Counted from the first letter of the stretch, positions 44,599 through 53,769 are shown. The stretch: DNA of 64,000 nucleotides from UBA5018 sp044375975 (GCA_044375975.1 JBILLQ010000007.1:10721-74720); one strand, 5' to 3'. Notes: generated from the sequence alone by a model not told the origin. A program made the numbers and translations.

Positions 44599-45036
44599 TT
44601 ATTCTCGGTGATAAGGACCTCCTTGTAGAATCGACTGGGCGCGATAAAGCTGTTCTAGTAGGATTAATCTTGCTAGTTCATGGGGGAATGTCATCGGCGA
44701 GAGGCTCAGGCACCAGGCGGCTTTCGCTTTAAGTGATGCATCTATGCCGCCGGCGCCGCCAATCACAAAGGCCAGGCGGTCAGACCCCAGCTGAGACAAC
44801 TTCTGGGCGAACTTCACTGAGGTTAAACATTCCCCCTCTTCACTGAGAACCACGAGTTGCTCATCGGGCTTGATTGCCAGCAACACGGCGCCGGCTTCCC
44901 TCTCCATGCCGCCATCGCGCAGCTCTAAGATACTCAGCCCAGGTAGGCGTTTTAGCAACAGGGCAATACCCTCGCGAATCCAGCTCTTGCGTACTTTTCC
45001 CACCGCTATTAGTCGGATCCTGGTAAAATTAAGCAC
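44599..45036 (-). CDS. rlmH: 23S rRNA (pseudouridine-1915-N3)-methyltransferase
   Basis: 145 residues, SPOUT methyltransferase. The N-terminal IRLIAVGKVRKSWIREGIALLLKRLP and the C-terminal knot LAFVIGGAGGIDASLKAKAAWCLSLSPMTFPHELARLILLEQLYRAQSILQGGPYHRE are full family signatures. Methylates pseudouridine 1915 in helix 69 of 23S rRNA. 11 bp downstream of the DUF1400 hydrolase on the same strand, so likely co-transcribed. Confidence 0.95.
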   Translation of the reverse strand: MLNFTRIRLIAVGKVRKSWIREGIALLLKRLPGLSILELRDGGMEREAGAVLLAIKPDEQLVVLSEEGECLTSVKFAQKLSQLGSDRLAFVIGGAGGIDASLKAKAAWCLSLSPMTFPHELARLILLEQLYRAQSILQGGPYHRE

Positions 45037-45047
45037 CGCACAAATGC

Positions 45048-46622
45048 TTAATTATTGCCAAGGCGACTTGTGATGTCTCTGAGGGGGATTTGGCTGTTGC
45101 CCCAGCCTGAATCAGTTAAGAATGAGCTGGCGTTAGGGGAGGGTCTCACGCCAGCACCTGCCGCAAAAGAACCCTTGGTCCAAGCCAGGATCAAGGGGCC
45201 TAAAATGCCACCATCAGCACTGGTGCCAGGCCTTAGGTTGAAGTGATCGCCACCTTTGGCTAGCACCAGCCGGTTGCCCAGGGGCCTACTGCGGGCCATG
45301 GGGTTAATAGCTTCTGGGTCAGGCGGTACCACCCAGTCATGGCTGCCGCTCACCAACAGCACCCGGCCGGTCATGCCTTGGGCTGCCCCTTGATCAAACA
45401 AAAGCGAAGTAGGCGGACTTACGGCTACCACCGAAATCACGCGTGCATCCTGCATAGCACCGCGATGTACCCCCTTTAGCCAACTGCACTGCAGTGTCCA
45501 ACTGAGGTTGCGTTCTGGATCGTTGACGTCGGAGCAGCGGGAGCGCAGCAGGGCATCGCTGGGTTTGACTCCGGCCAGCTGCAGGGTGGTGGTAGCCCCC
45601 CATGAATGGCCAATCACCACCACCCGATCACTCTTTACTCCGGCAAAAGTTTGTAGGCGCCCAGCGGCTACAGCATCGATTACGGCACTGATGTCGCGGG
45701 GCCGCAGTTCTAGTTCTTCAGGACCAGGTGGCGGTACTTGGCCGCTGAGCATGGCCTGCTGCTGGCTGCTGTCGCTACCGGGGTGATGGGGCAACACCAC
45801 GCTGTAGCCCTGACCGGCCAGCAGCTTTGCCCAGCCCTCAAAACTCTCGGGCCCATCCCAAAGACCATGGGAGATCACCACCAACTGGCCGTTGGCTCCG
45901 CGATTGGGCCTTAGCGTTAGCAGCTTGAGCGGCTCTTTCCGGTGGGGTACCGCTAGCTGAACTTCCGAGCGTTGCAGCGGTAGAGGATCACCAGTGGCCG
46001 CTGTGACAGCAACTGCTGGGGTGGAGTTCAACAGGGCTTCGGCGCGGCGGTGCTGCCGTTGCATCTGTTCAATGATGAAGCGTGCCCGACCCAAATCCAA
46101 GGTGACAGATTTGCCGGGGATCGCCTTCATCAATGCCAGCAGGCTGGGTTCGCCATTGATGGAAGCTTTGCGAAAAGCCTCCTGGAGGGTGCGGCCGCTG
46201 AGATCTGGGCTGCGTCCCTGAATACTGCCGAACGAGGAGAGCACCAGCAGGGCCTGCTCTAATAGGGGGGAACCCACCGAACCATCGGCCACCTGGGCAA
46301 GGCTCAGTGGCACCGGAGCATTTAGAAGTTCGATCAATTTGCGACCGATGGCACCGTTACTGGCCCGGTCTAATTCGGCTAAATCACTATTTCCTCTTAC
46401 CAGGAGGTTTGGATCCGTGAGTTCATTTAGATCTACCGTGATGCTGGTCTCCAGCAGCGGCACTTTGATGATCACTTTTTCGAGGGCCTTAGCTGAAGGC
46501 CCCCACAAGGGCAAAGTCGCAGTTAGCGCCAACACCCCCGCCTGGGTGATGCTGCGGGCGGTGCGGCGCAGGCGGCGCCCAGGTTCGCAGGTCATGGAAG
46601 TAGGCAGGGGTGAATGGGCCAT
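45048..46622 (-). CDS. Secreted alpha/beta hydrolase with N-terminal DUF1400 domain
   Basis: About 524 residues. A signal-like segment (GVLALTATLPLWGPSAKALE) precedes a DUF1400 region (VIIKVPLLETSITVDLNELTDP... IPGKSVTLDLGRARFIIEQM), then a hydrolase domain with VVISHGLWDGPESFEGWAKLLAGQGYSVVLPHHPGSD, nucleophile elbow VIGHSWGATT, the acid in LVSGSHDWVVPP and the His in KGGDHFNL. The cyanobacterial family is probably a lipase/esterase-like exported enzyme. Starts at 46622 or 46595 are both possible. A frameshifted paralogue lies at 49.5-51 kb in the opposite direction. Confidence 0.87.
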   Translation of the reverse strand: MAHSPLPTSMTCEPGRRLRRTARSITQAGVLALTATLPLWGPSAKALEKVIIKVPLLETSITVDLNELTDPNLLVRGNSDLAELDRASNGAIGRKLIELLNAPVPLSLAQVADGSVGSPLLEQALLVLSSFGSIQGRSPDLSGRTLQEAFRKASINGEPSLLALMKAIPGKSVTLDLGRARFIIEQMQRQHRRAEALLNSTPAVAVTAATGDPLPLQRSEVQLAVPHRKEPLKLLTLRPNRGANGQLVVISHGLWDGPESFEGWAKLLAGQGYSVVLPHHPGSDSSQQQAMLSGQVPPPGPEELELRPRDISAVIDAVAAGRLQTFAGVKSDRVVVIGHSWGATTTLQLAGVKPSDALLRSRCSDVNDPERNLSWTLQCSWLKGVHRGAMQDARVISVVAVSPPTSLLFDQGAAQGMTGRVLLVSGSHDWVVPPDPEAINPMARSRPLGNRLVLAKGGDHFNLRPGTSADGGILGPLILAWTKGSFAAGAGVRPSPNASSFLTDSGWGNSQIPLRDITSRLGNN

Positions 46623-46626
46623 GAAA

Positions 46627-47100
46627 TCAGCGGCAGCCCTGAACTGAAATCCTATAGCTAAAGCCAATCGCTGCCGGGTTGCTGCTATCACCCACCTTAA
46701 AGTTCATTTGACTGGCTTGCTTGCCCGGAACTGCCGCGAATGGGCCAAACATGCGCCCGGTGCCAATGGGAGGGCTCATGTTCTCATTGATTACCTGAAG
46801 GCTGGTGCCGTCGCTGAATTTAATGAAGCCTTCCACCGGATACTTGGCCTTGGCGTCGGAGGTATCGGCCGTGAAGAAGAACTTAAAAGTAGTGTAGGGT
46901 TGATTTACGGTAAAATCCGTATTCCAATTTGTTTTTGCGAAGGGCATTGCCTTGGCGCGACTTAGCTTCTTGGTCACAATCGGGCTGTTGCCATCGCCGC
47001 CGATTGGCTGCAAAAAAGTGCAGGTTGGCGCCGCGTTGGCCACTCCTGAGCCAATCACCATACCAGCTGCTAGCAGCAGGGGAATTCGCGAAAAGCCCAT
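46627..47100 (-). CDS. Secreted hypothetical protein
   Basis: 157 residues with signal peptide IPLLLAAGMVIGSGVANAAP. The mature part has two cysteines (near both ends, CTFLQ and VQGCR, perhaps a disulfide) and a beta-rich pattern (TVNQPYTTFKFFFTAD, GFIKFSDGTSLQVINENM). The layout resembles DUF2808-type exported proteins but is not identifiable with confidence. It ends 5 bp upstream of the DUF1400 hydrolase start, so the two probably share a message. Confidence 0.75.
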   Translation of the reverse strand: MGFSRIPLLLAAGMVIGSGVANAAPTCTFLQPIGGDGNSPIVTKKLSRAKAMPFAKTNWNTDFTVNQPYTTFKFFFTADTSDAKAKYPVEGFIKFSDGTSLQVINENMSPPIGTGRMFGPFAAVPGKQASQMNFKVGDSSNPAAIGFSYRISVQGCR

Positions 47101-47425
47101 GGAAAGTCGGATGGAATGAAGCCTTCGTAGACTCTAATGCATCTGTGCACCCTTAGCCGGCTAGGCAGCTCAATCGGGTACGTTTCAGGCGACTCTGGGG
47201 ATTAAGGCTTGCCTCTGATTACCCGTGGCAACAGGGGCGTCCCCGAGGGCCCATTGCTCGTCTGGCTAGGGTCAAAAGGTCTTTTGCTTTGATCGGCAGG
47301 CTCCTGTAAAGCTTTGGCTCCAGCCAGGCAATATCCGCCATCGCCCCAAGCTCACCAAGTGTTCTCTTTGGGTCTTCGAGACCGCCTCGCCCAGTAAGCG
47401 CTGGTTGATCGGCATTGCCTCTTGC
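47101..47425. other. Spacer without a supported gene
   Basis: Separates the secreted-protein gene from the lipase-like gene, both on the minus strand. A 47-codon minus-strand frame (MPINQRLLGEAVSKTQREHL...) is open but has no recognisable features. No terminator or promoter was convincing. Confidence 0.35.
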
Positions 47426-48091
47426 TCAAGATTTTAGCAGATCGCGGCAAAGGATTTCCAGGGCCTTTGGATGGGTGATCAGTTGTCGATGGCTGCCTAC
47501 GGGCATGGCCAAACTTGGGCCCAGGGGCAGCGTCGCTCGCCAGCCTGGAAATACGGTGAGGTCGTTGGTGCAGTAATAGCTGCGGCAATCTACCCCTTGT
47601 AGTCGGGATATATCCCTGTCTAGTAGCTGCAATAAGCCACTGCCCGGCTTCATCTCGGCAATGCCCCGCAGCAGAAAAGCCGGCACTGGTATAGCCGCCC
47701 AGGTTCCTTTATGGGGGCTGCCTACACTGAACAGGCGTCGCGTACGGCAGTGGCCCCCCAGCAGCTGAATCCAGTAACGGCCAACTACTCCTCCCATGGA
47801 AAAACCAAGTAGGTCGATGGGCTGATCGACGCCAAAGGCGGCATCGATGTGGTTACCTAGCAGCCCTGCTAGCTCGGCTAAGGATCTAGCACCCCAATGC
47901 TGGGGGAGATAGGGAATCAACAGGGGCTGGCGCCTACCCGCCAATGCTGCCTTGAGCGGATCAAATAGGGATGGGGTATCCCAAAGTCCATGCACCAGCA
48001 CCAGGGGGGGCTTCATCAGTGGGGCTTCACTAGGGGATAGATCCAGCACAGCTGCGGCACAGCGGCTGGATAGCAGCGGATTCTGAGGCAA
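47426..48091 (-). CDS. Alpha/beta hydrolase, triacylglycerol-lipase-like
   Basis: 221 residues; the well-conserved part starts near residue 26 (PPLVLVHGLWDTPSLFDPLKAAL). The nucleophile elbow is LLGFSMGGVVGRYWIQ, the acid is probably the Asp in YYCTNDLTVFPGWRATL, and the His is in GSHRQLITHPK. The arrangement is typical of bacterial lipase/PGAP1-like esterases. No signal peptide is clear. It belongs to a local group of three alpha/beta hydrolases. The substrate is unknown. Confidence 0.85.
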   Translation of the reverse strand: MPQNPLLSSRCAAAVLDLSPSEAPLMKPPLVLVHGLWDTPSLFDPLKAALAGRRQPLLIPYLPQHWGARSLAELAGLLGNHIDAAFGVDQPIDLLGFSMGGVVGRYWIQLLGGHCRTRRLFSVGSPHKGTWAAIPVPAFLLRGIAEMKPGSGLLQLLDRDISRLQGVDCRSYYCTNDLTVFPGWRATLPLGPSLAMPVGSHRQLITHPKALEILCRDLLKS

Positions 48092-48209
48092 CTTGCGGCC
48101 TTCTCACCACCCGACTTTGCTCGTTTGCTTCAGGATTGCTTCAGGATTGCTTCAGGGTGTGATCCCCTGAAACCGCTAATCAATTCTGGGTCCCTCAGCC
48201 CCACGCTGC

Positions 48210-48737
48210 CTAGGTCTCCAGAGCTGCTCCCCTGCCACCGGGTTCGCCGCGGCGCTCCTTTGCTGGGCGGGGCGGGGGTAGTTGGATGCCATTGCGTTCG
48301 TAGAGCTGCCGGATCTGCTCGTGCATGCGTCTGCGCAGCTCGGTGTTGGCCTTGCGGTCCTCGATTAAGCAGGTCTTCAGGGCATCGCCATTGGTGGCTG
48401 CTGCCACACAGCGCTGGCTCTTCTGGAGCAGCGCCATTCGCTCCTGATGTTCCTTCAGCACTAGCTCTTTGCGGCCAGGAAACAGCTTCTTTTGCTGCTC
48501 TGGGGTGAGCTTGGCCATGGATTGCAGCCTGCGGGCTCCGTTCTCGCCCCAGTTCTGCTGGGCAGAAGCACTGGCGCCACTGAAGGCAATTGGGCCGCTT
48601 ACTGCCAGCACCAGGGCCGCCACCGTGGCAGCAGCTCGCCCACCGCTACGGCTGAGGCGCCAGCAGCCCAGTGGCCAGTACTGATCATTGAATAGCCAAA
48701 ATCTTGTCGTCCCTGGGTAAGTTGATTGTTCGGTCAT
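48210..48737 (-). CDS. Hypothetical exported protein
   Basis: 175 residues, no recognised family. A long N-terminus leads to a hydrophobic export or anchor segment (AAATVAALVLAVSGPIAFSGASASAQQ), then a charged helical body (KLTPEQQKKLFPGRKELVLKEHQERMALLQKSQRCV...LRRRMHEQIRQLYERNG). Two cysteines (QRCV, KTCL) may form a disulfide. The KLTPEQQ.KL pattern recalls periplasmic Spy/CpxP-like proteins, but the match is too weak to name. Confidence 0.65.
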   Translation of the reverse strand: MTEQSTYPGTTRFWLFNDQYWPLGCWRLSRSGGRAAATVAALVLAVSGPIAFSGASASAQQNWGENGARRLQSMAKLTPEQQKKLFPGRKELVLKEHQERMALLQKSQRCVAAATNGDALKTCLIEDRKANTELRRRMHEQIRQLYERNGIQLPPPRPAKERRGEPGGRGAALET

Positions 48738-49460
48738 TGAGCTTTGCTCTCTGAGGTCAAATCCAGCCTGGAGCTAAAATGTGACTAAGGTACGACCGCT
48801 CCCATCGGAGTTGTGACAGGTTGTGACCAGCCGCTTAACTCAAAGGCAAACCGCTGCCGCCGCCCAGGGCCCGGCCGCAGGGCCCGGCAGCTCAGATGCC
48901 CCCCATGGGCCCAGGCTAAACGCTCAGCAGTCGTCATTCTAAGGCCGCCATGTCCGGTATTCTTCTTGGCCCTTTTTACCGCTAAGATCTCACCCCAGTG
49001 GCAGCTGCGCAGCAGACGGCTGGTTGCTGGTGCAGCTAGGACTTGAAAGCAACTCGTATAATTGCCCGCTTAGCTCACCAGAGCAAGGGATAGGTCTGTT
49101 GCTGCAATACTTACCGCGTACGCTTGCAGCAGCGTGAGATCGATCAAGCCGGTTATTTTCGAGTTGCTTTTGATTTCATCAAGTTTATTTGTTAGGGAGG
49201 CTCTGCAAAACCGCCATTTAGGCGCTTCTGCTGCTACCCGAGAACTTTTGCTGCATCAGGGCTCTTTTGGCAGTGGCTCGGGTTTCTCAGAGCCTCTTTG
49301 GGGTAATTACGTGGCTTCTGCTTGAGATTAGCCAGCCTTTCTCCTGGGCTTAACCAATCTTTTGTCCAGGTTTGATCAGTCTTCTGCCAGGGCTCAGCTA
49401 GCTTGCCGTGTGGGCTTGACCACGCTTCGATGGTCTAGGCTGACTGTCGCTGAAGGCTTA
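48738..49460. other. Long intergenic region with no supported gene
   Basis: Between two divergent genes. Short open frames (for example 49134-49325 plus) have no recognisable features. It contains a GC-rich CCGCCGCCCAGGGCCCGGCCGC stretch near 48850-48880 and several GGCTTNACCA-type short repeats near 49340-49420. Promoters for both flanking genes presumably lie here, but none is clear. Confidence 0.35.
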
Positions 49461-51069
49461 ATGCTGGTCATGCTTGCCGTGCCACTTCGTTTGTCTATCC
49501 GGCGAGCCATTGCAGTGCTGCTGGCTGGCTCTCCCTGGTTGCTTATCACTCCCTCGGCATCCGCCCTTGAGAATTTGGCCTTGAAGTTGCCGGTTGCTGA
49601 TATAACTATTATGGCTAAGATTTCTGAATTGTCTAGCCCTGATGCCCTCTGGGCTGGCAGTAGCGATCTGGCCGAATTGAACCGGGCCACCGATGGTAGT
49701 TATGCCCGCATTATTCAAGAGCTTTTCGACACCCCATTGCCCAAGCCGCCCGCCGATGGGGTTCCGGATGCGCCCATGGCCCAGGAAATAGAAGTATTAC
49801 TAAAACAAGGGCACCTCGAAAAATTGTCCATTCGGCTCCTTCGAGTCAGGGTGAAGCAAGTTGCCGCAACGCTTCTCGCATCATGAGATCGGCGGGATTC
49901 TGGATTTTTCGAGGTGCCCACAATTGATTGATGTGGATCCAGGCAATAACCAGGTTGTCACCCGTGATCCTGTGCATGCGGGCCTGAAAATAGCGGTTGC
50001 CAGAGGTGGCCCGCTAACGCTGCTTTCCCTGCTGCAGTCTATTCCTGGCAAAAGTATCACTATCCGCCTGGATCGGGCCATGCCTTTTATCAGGCGTAGG
50101 GCTATGGATGCAAAGGAGATCGATCAGCTAATTGAGGGATTGGCCAAGTTGCCTGCCGCCCCGGCTGACCAGTTGCGAGCCGGTGCTCAATCGATCCAAA
50201 CCAGCCTGGCCAAGGTTCCAGTGCCTGGCTCCAGCGAGATCCTGGAGGTAACCGTGGTGCGCCCCCATGGCGCTCCAACTCTGCCTGCGGTGGTGATCTC
50301 CCATGGGCTATGGGATGCGCCGGAAAGTTTCCTCGGCTGGGCCCAGCACTTGGCCAGCCATGGCGCACCAGTGTTTCTGCCCCGCCACCCCGGCAGTGAC
50401 ATCAACGAGCAGGCGGCCATGCTGGCTGGCCATGCCCCACCTCCTGATCCCAAGGAATTTCTTAGGCGCCCCATGGATGTGCGGGCGGTGCTCGATGCCC
50501 TCGATGCTGGCGCCATCCCCCAGGCCAAGGGAATTACCAGCCGCCAAGCCACCTTTATTGGCCATTCCTGGGGTGCCACAACTGCCCTGCAATTGGCAGG
50601 AGCCCGCAGCCTGCCCGCGCAAGTTTGGCAGGCCTGTGGAGTGATAAATAATCCCAACTCCAACATCAGTTGGGTGCTGCAGTGCACCTTTCTGAAGGCG
50701 GCCACAGATAGTTCTATGGCTGATGGGCGAATCGCCCGCTTGGTGGCCGTCAGTCCACCCCAGGGGTTGGTGTTCGCGGCTGGCTTGGCAGATCTGAGCA
50801 TTCCAGTGATGCTGGTTTCCGGCAGCCGTGATTGGGTGGTGCCCACCAAACCGGAAGCCTTGCTTCCCTATGGCAAATACCCAAAGGGGATTAGCCCTTT
50901 GGTGCTGGTGGAAGGGGGTACCCACTTCAACCTGCCCGCTAAGGCCAGCAGTAATGGTGGGCCCCTGAGGGCCCTGCTGTTGAGCTGGGTACAGGGCAAA
51001 GGCTTGGACAAAGCGGCCGCCGTGGCCGATCCCAATGGCCTGGGGCTGCGGCTCGCGGCCCAGCCCTGA
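49461..51069 (+). pseudogene. DUF1400 alpha/beta hydrolase paralogue broken by a frameshift
   Basis: The first frame (49461-49886) has the signal peptide (AVLLAGSPWLLITPSASALE) and the DUF1400 start LALKLPVADITIMAKISEL. The second frame (+1 relative, to 51069) has the DUF1400 end SIPGKSITIRLDRAMPF and a complete hydrolase domain: SHGLWDAPESFLGWAQHL, FIGHSWGATT, LVSGSRDWVVPT and EGGTHFNL. Homology passes from one frame to the other between about 49800 and 49970, where the sequence is also longer than in the paralogue at 45-46.6 kb. The catalytic residues survive, so the break may be recent, or a sequencing error. Confidence 0.68.
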
Positions 51070-51078
51070 CCAGCTGGT

Positions 51079-51162
51079 TCAGGCCTGTTGCTCCAGCTTC
51101 TTGACGATAAGCACCATCAGCAGCAGGGAACCGGCCAGGGCAATCAACAGGGCGATGGTCAT
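51079..51162 (-). CDS. Possible 27-residue single-helix membrane peptide
   Basis: ATG at 51160-51162 to TGA at 51079-51081 encodes MTIALLIALAGSLLLMVLIV followed by KKLEQQA: one strongly hydrophobic helix with a positively charged end, the layout of small photosynthetic or envelope subunits. It does not match any Psb, Psa or Pet subunit I know. It overlaps the start of the divergent gene at 51155 by 8 bp. The composition is unlikely for a random frame, but evidence is limited. Confidence 0.35.
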   Translation of the reverse strand: MTIALLIALAGSLLLMVLIVKKLEQQA

Positions 51163-51586
51163 CGAATTCAAAGAAGCAACCACCGGCATTATCCCCGTTT
51201 TCGTCTACGGCACGCTCAAACGGGGCCATGCCAATCACCGCTGGCTGGCAACGGCCCGCTGGGATGGCCCGGCCGCCATGGAGGGCCTGCGACTTCACGA
51301 TTTAGGCCCATTCCCGATGGCGGTGCAGGTGAGGCCTCAGGAGGCGGCCGGCTGCCTGCTGCAGGGCGAACTGGTGTGGGTGGACCAGGCCTGTCTGGCC
51401 CAGCTCGATCAGCTGGAGGCGGTGCCGCGGCTCTACGGCCGGCTGTGGTGGCCGCTGGTGGGCGGTGGCATGGCCTGGGTGTATGTGGGACGCAGCGCCC
51501 AGGTGCGCCACTCACCGGTGCTCGCCGCTGGACTTTGGCTTGGGCCCAGGGATGGCCGGCGTTGCCCCCCTGGACCCCCTGCCTAG
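51155..51586 (+). CDS. Gamma-glutamylcyclotransferase-like (AIG2/GGCT fold) protein
   Basis: 143 residues from MVIEFKEATTGIIPVFVYGT. The substrate loop VFVYGTLKRGHANHRWL is diagnostic, and the acid in LLQGELVWVDQACLAQLDQLEAVP fits the catalytic Glu region. YGRLWWPLVGGGMAWVYVG closes the barrel. Family members cyclise gamma-glutamyl amines or dipeptides to 5-oxoproline; the actual substrate is unknown. The last residues (RRCPPGPPA) and stop codon are formed by the start of a 15-bp repeat array. Confidence 0.83.
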   Translation: MVIEFKEATTGIIPVFVYGTLKRGHANHRWLATARWDGPAAMEGLRLHDLGPFPMAVQVRPQEAAGCLLQGELVWVDQACLAQLDQLEAVPRLYGRLWWPLVGGGMAWVYVGRSAQVRHSPVLAAGLWLGPRDGRRCPPGPPA

Positions 51587-51650
51587 GGATCCCCTGCCTA
51601 GGGAGCCCCTGCCTAGGGAGCCCCTGGCTAGGGAGCGCTTGTCTAGGGAG
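51576..51650 (+). repeat. Five 15-bp repeats carrying CCTAGG, shared by two convergent gene ends
   Basis: CCCCTGCCTAGGGAT, then CCCCTGCCTAGGGAG twice, CCCCTGGCTAGGGAG and CGCTTGTCTAGGGAG, at 51576, 51591, 51606, 51621 and 51636. The CTAG core is palindromic and gives TAG on both strands: the plus-strand gene stops at 51584-51586 in unit 1 and the minus-strand gene at 51643-51645 in unit 5. Confidence 0.9.
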
Positions 51651-53769
51651 ATATGGCCACCAGCCAGCGACCGGCTGCGGCCAGCAGCAGACAGCTGCCG
51701 CTAGCCAGGGTCAACCTCCAGCCTGTCTGGGGCCCCAGCCGGCGCATCAGCACCAGGCTGCCCAGCAAACCCACCAGCAGCGCCAGGCTCTGGCAGAAGG
51801 CCACCACATGGGGATCGGCGCTCCAGCCTGGCCAAGCCAGGCCGATACTCACCGGCATTACCAGGCCCGCCTCGCTTAGGCCGAGCGGCAGGTGTCTTGC
51901 CAGCAGCAGGCCCCACAGCAGCGGCAGCAGGGCATAGAGCAGTAGTCGGCGCTGGCGGGCCGGGGCGATCGGTCGCAGCAGTAGGAAGCCCGCTGCGGGC
52001 AGGGCCAGGGTTGCCGCGGCGATCGCCAGTCGCGGCAGCAGGGGCCCTGCATGGAGGGAGCTTGGCGCCCAGGCCAGCCAGCCCCAAAGTCTTTGCCAGT
52101 GGTGCAGGCACACCCCGCCGGCCAGCACCAGGATCAGCCCCGCCTCAGCGGTTGGAGGTTGCATTTCCCGCTGTAGATCGGCCGCTGGTGGCCGCACTCT
52201 CAATTGCACTGAGCGGTGGGGACAGGCCTGGGCGCAGGTGAGGCAGAGCACGCAGTTGCGGTTGTCGGCCAGGTGGGCCGGATGGGTGGCGAGCGGACAG
52301 CCAGGTGTGGCCAGCCCTTCCCCCACCGCAGGCCCGCCTTTGAAACAGCCATAGCTGCTGCAGCTGCCGCTGCAGGTGCCCACCTGGGCGCGCAGTTCAG
52401 TGATCGCCAACTTGGCGAACAGGCCGTTCATTCCCCCCACCGGACATAAGTAGCGGCACCAGAAGCGCTTCTCAAACAGCAGCGAGCCCAGCACCGCCCC
52501 GGCCGTGATCAGCAGTAGCAGAGTGCTGCTGCGCCAGGCGCTGTTCTCCAGGTTCGCCAATTCCTCCCAGAGCAGGATGCAGGCGAAACCGGCCGCCAGC
52601 AGGGGTGCCCCCCAGCTATCGCTGTCCCCCCGCGGCCAGGGGCGGGGCTGCCAGCCCAGGCGGCCCGCCAGCCATTGCACAATTTCGCCCCACACCATGA
52701 AGGGGCAAAAGGAGCACCACAGCCGGCCCACCAGCGGATAGGTGATCAAAATCAGCGGCCACCACCAGGCCCAAAACAGGTTCAAGGCACCGTTGTGGGC
52801 CCTGTCCTGGGGGCCCAGCCACAGCCACAGGTTCACCAGCACAAATATCCAGCTGACCAGCCCGAATAGCAGCGTGTTCCAGAGCCTGGGGGAGCGCATC
52901 CAGTTGCGCAGCGCCGGTTTCCAGCGCCAGAGATCAAACCGGGGTCGGTGGTTGCGATCGTCGGTCCAAAACACATCTTCCGGCAGCTCTGCTGGCTGTT
53001 GCGGCTCGGCAGCCTGTTGTGGCTCAGCAGCCTGTTGCAGCCCCTGGCGGCGGGCCTGTTGCATCGCCCGATAGATGAGCACCTCCAACTCGCGTAAGTT
53101 GTTGGGGAAGTCGTAGCTCTGTAGCCGCTTAATTACCGTTTCCGGTACCTGCGGTGCTGGCCGCCAGCCCAGCTTGAGACTGCGCTGGCGGACGCCGTAG
53201 CGCAGCCATTCGCCCAGATCCTGGCGCCGCACCCGCAGCGGTGGCACCCGGATCAAGCTGCAGTGGCGATCCAGCAGCGGCGCCGCCGTCTCGGTGGTGA
53301 AGAACAGCCTGCCGCTGAATTGCCTGATAGTCCCAGCCCCGGCCGGTTGCCATTGGCCGGTTTCGGCCAGCCGCTGCAGGGCGGGCCCCAGGGCCTTGGG
53401 CACCCGATCGAGCTGGTCGATCAGCAGGCCGGCGCCATCTATGTGGGCCAGTAGCCCATTTTCGCCATTATTGGTCTCTGTGCCGAATAACGGGGCCCCG
53501 TCTTCCCCCAGGCTGGCTCCATCGACCCGCAGCAGTGGCCGCTTGCGGGCTGGCGAGCCGTAATGAATCAGGGCGGCGATGTTGTCCTTTTCCAGGCCCG
53601 GCTCGCCGCTAATCAACACCGGTGGATGTTTGGGGTCGGCGGCGGCCTGGCGGATTTGTTCCCTTAGCCGCTGGGCATACCTGCTGCTGCCCACAATGCC
53701 CCGCCGGCAGCGGCCCACCAGGTAGGGAGCCCACCTCTGCAGCTTGTCTGGCTGCTGGGGTGGGGGCAT
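51643..53769 (-). CDS. Degenerate AAA+ (sigma-54-activator-like) domain fused to a membrane polyferredoxin
   Basis: About 708 residues from ATG 53769. Residues ~10-240 have the NtrC-type AAA+ layout, but the Walker A position reads GEPGLEKDN, Walker B is LLIDQLD and there is no GAFTGA loop, so neither ATPase nor sigma-54 contact is expected. The next part is NapH/NosR-like: helices with CSFCPF and CRYLCPVGG, then CVLCLTCAQACP for a [4Fe-4S] cluster, then more helices. It probably moves electrons at the membrane, with the AAA+ remnant as a binding module. QQAAEP repeats link the halves. Cyanobacteria are not known to have sigma-54. Confidence 0.85.
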   Translation of the reverse strand: MPPPQQPDKLQRWAPYLVGRCRRGIVGSSRYAQRLREQIRQAAADPKHPPVLISGEPGLEKDNIAALIHYGSPARKRPLLRVDGASLGEDGAPLFGTETNNGENGLLAHIDGAGLLIDQLDRVPKALGPALQRLAETGQWQPAGAGTIRQFSGRLFFTTETAAPLLDRHCSLIRVPPLRVRRQDLGEWLRYGVRQRSLKLGWRPAPQVPETVIKRLQSYDFPNNLRELEVLIYRAMQQARRQGLQQAAEPQQAAEPQQPAELPEDVFWTDDRNHRPRFDLWRWKPALRNWMRSPRLWNTLLFGLVSWIFVLVNLWLWLGPQDRAHNGALNLFWAWWWPLILITYPLVGRLWCSFCPFMVWGEIVQWLAGRLGWQPRPWPRGDSDSWGAPLLAAGFACILLWEELANLENSAWRSSTLLLLITAGAVLGSLLFEKRFWCRYLCPVGGMNGLFAKLAITELRAQVGTCSGSCSSYGCFKGGPAVGEGLATPGCPLATHPAHLADNRNCVLCLTCAQACPHRSVQLRVRPPAADLQREMQPPTAEAGLILVLAGGVCLHHWQRLWGWLAWAPSSLHAGPLLPRLAIAAATLALPAAGFLLLRPIAPARQRRLLLYALLPLLWGLLLARHLPLGLSEAGLVMPVSIGLAWPGWSADPHVVAFCQSLALLVGLLGSLVLMRRLGPQTGWRLTLASGSCLLLAAAGRWLVAISP

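Noticed and set aside
49134..49325. 63-codon plus-strand frame in the 48.7-49.5 kb spacer
   Set aside because: No motif and no convincing ribosome-binding site; not distinguishable from chance.
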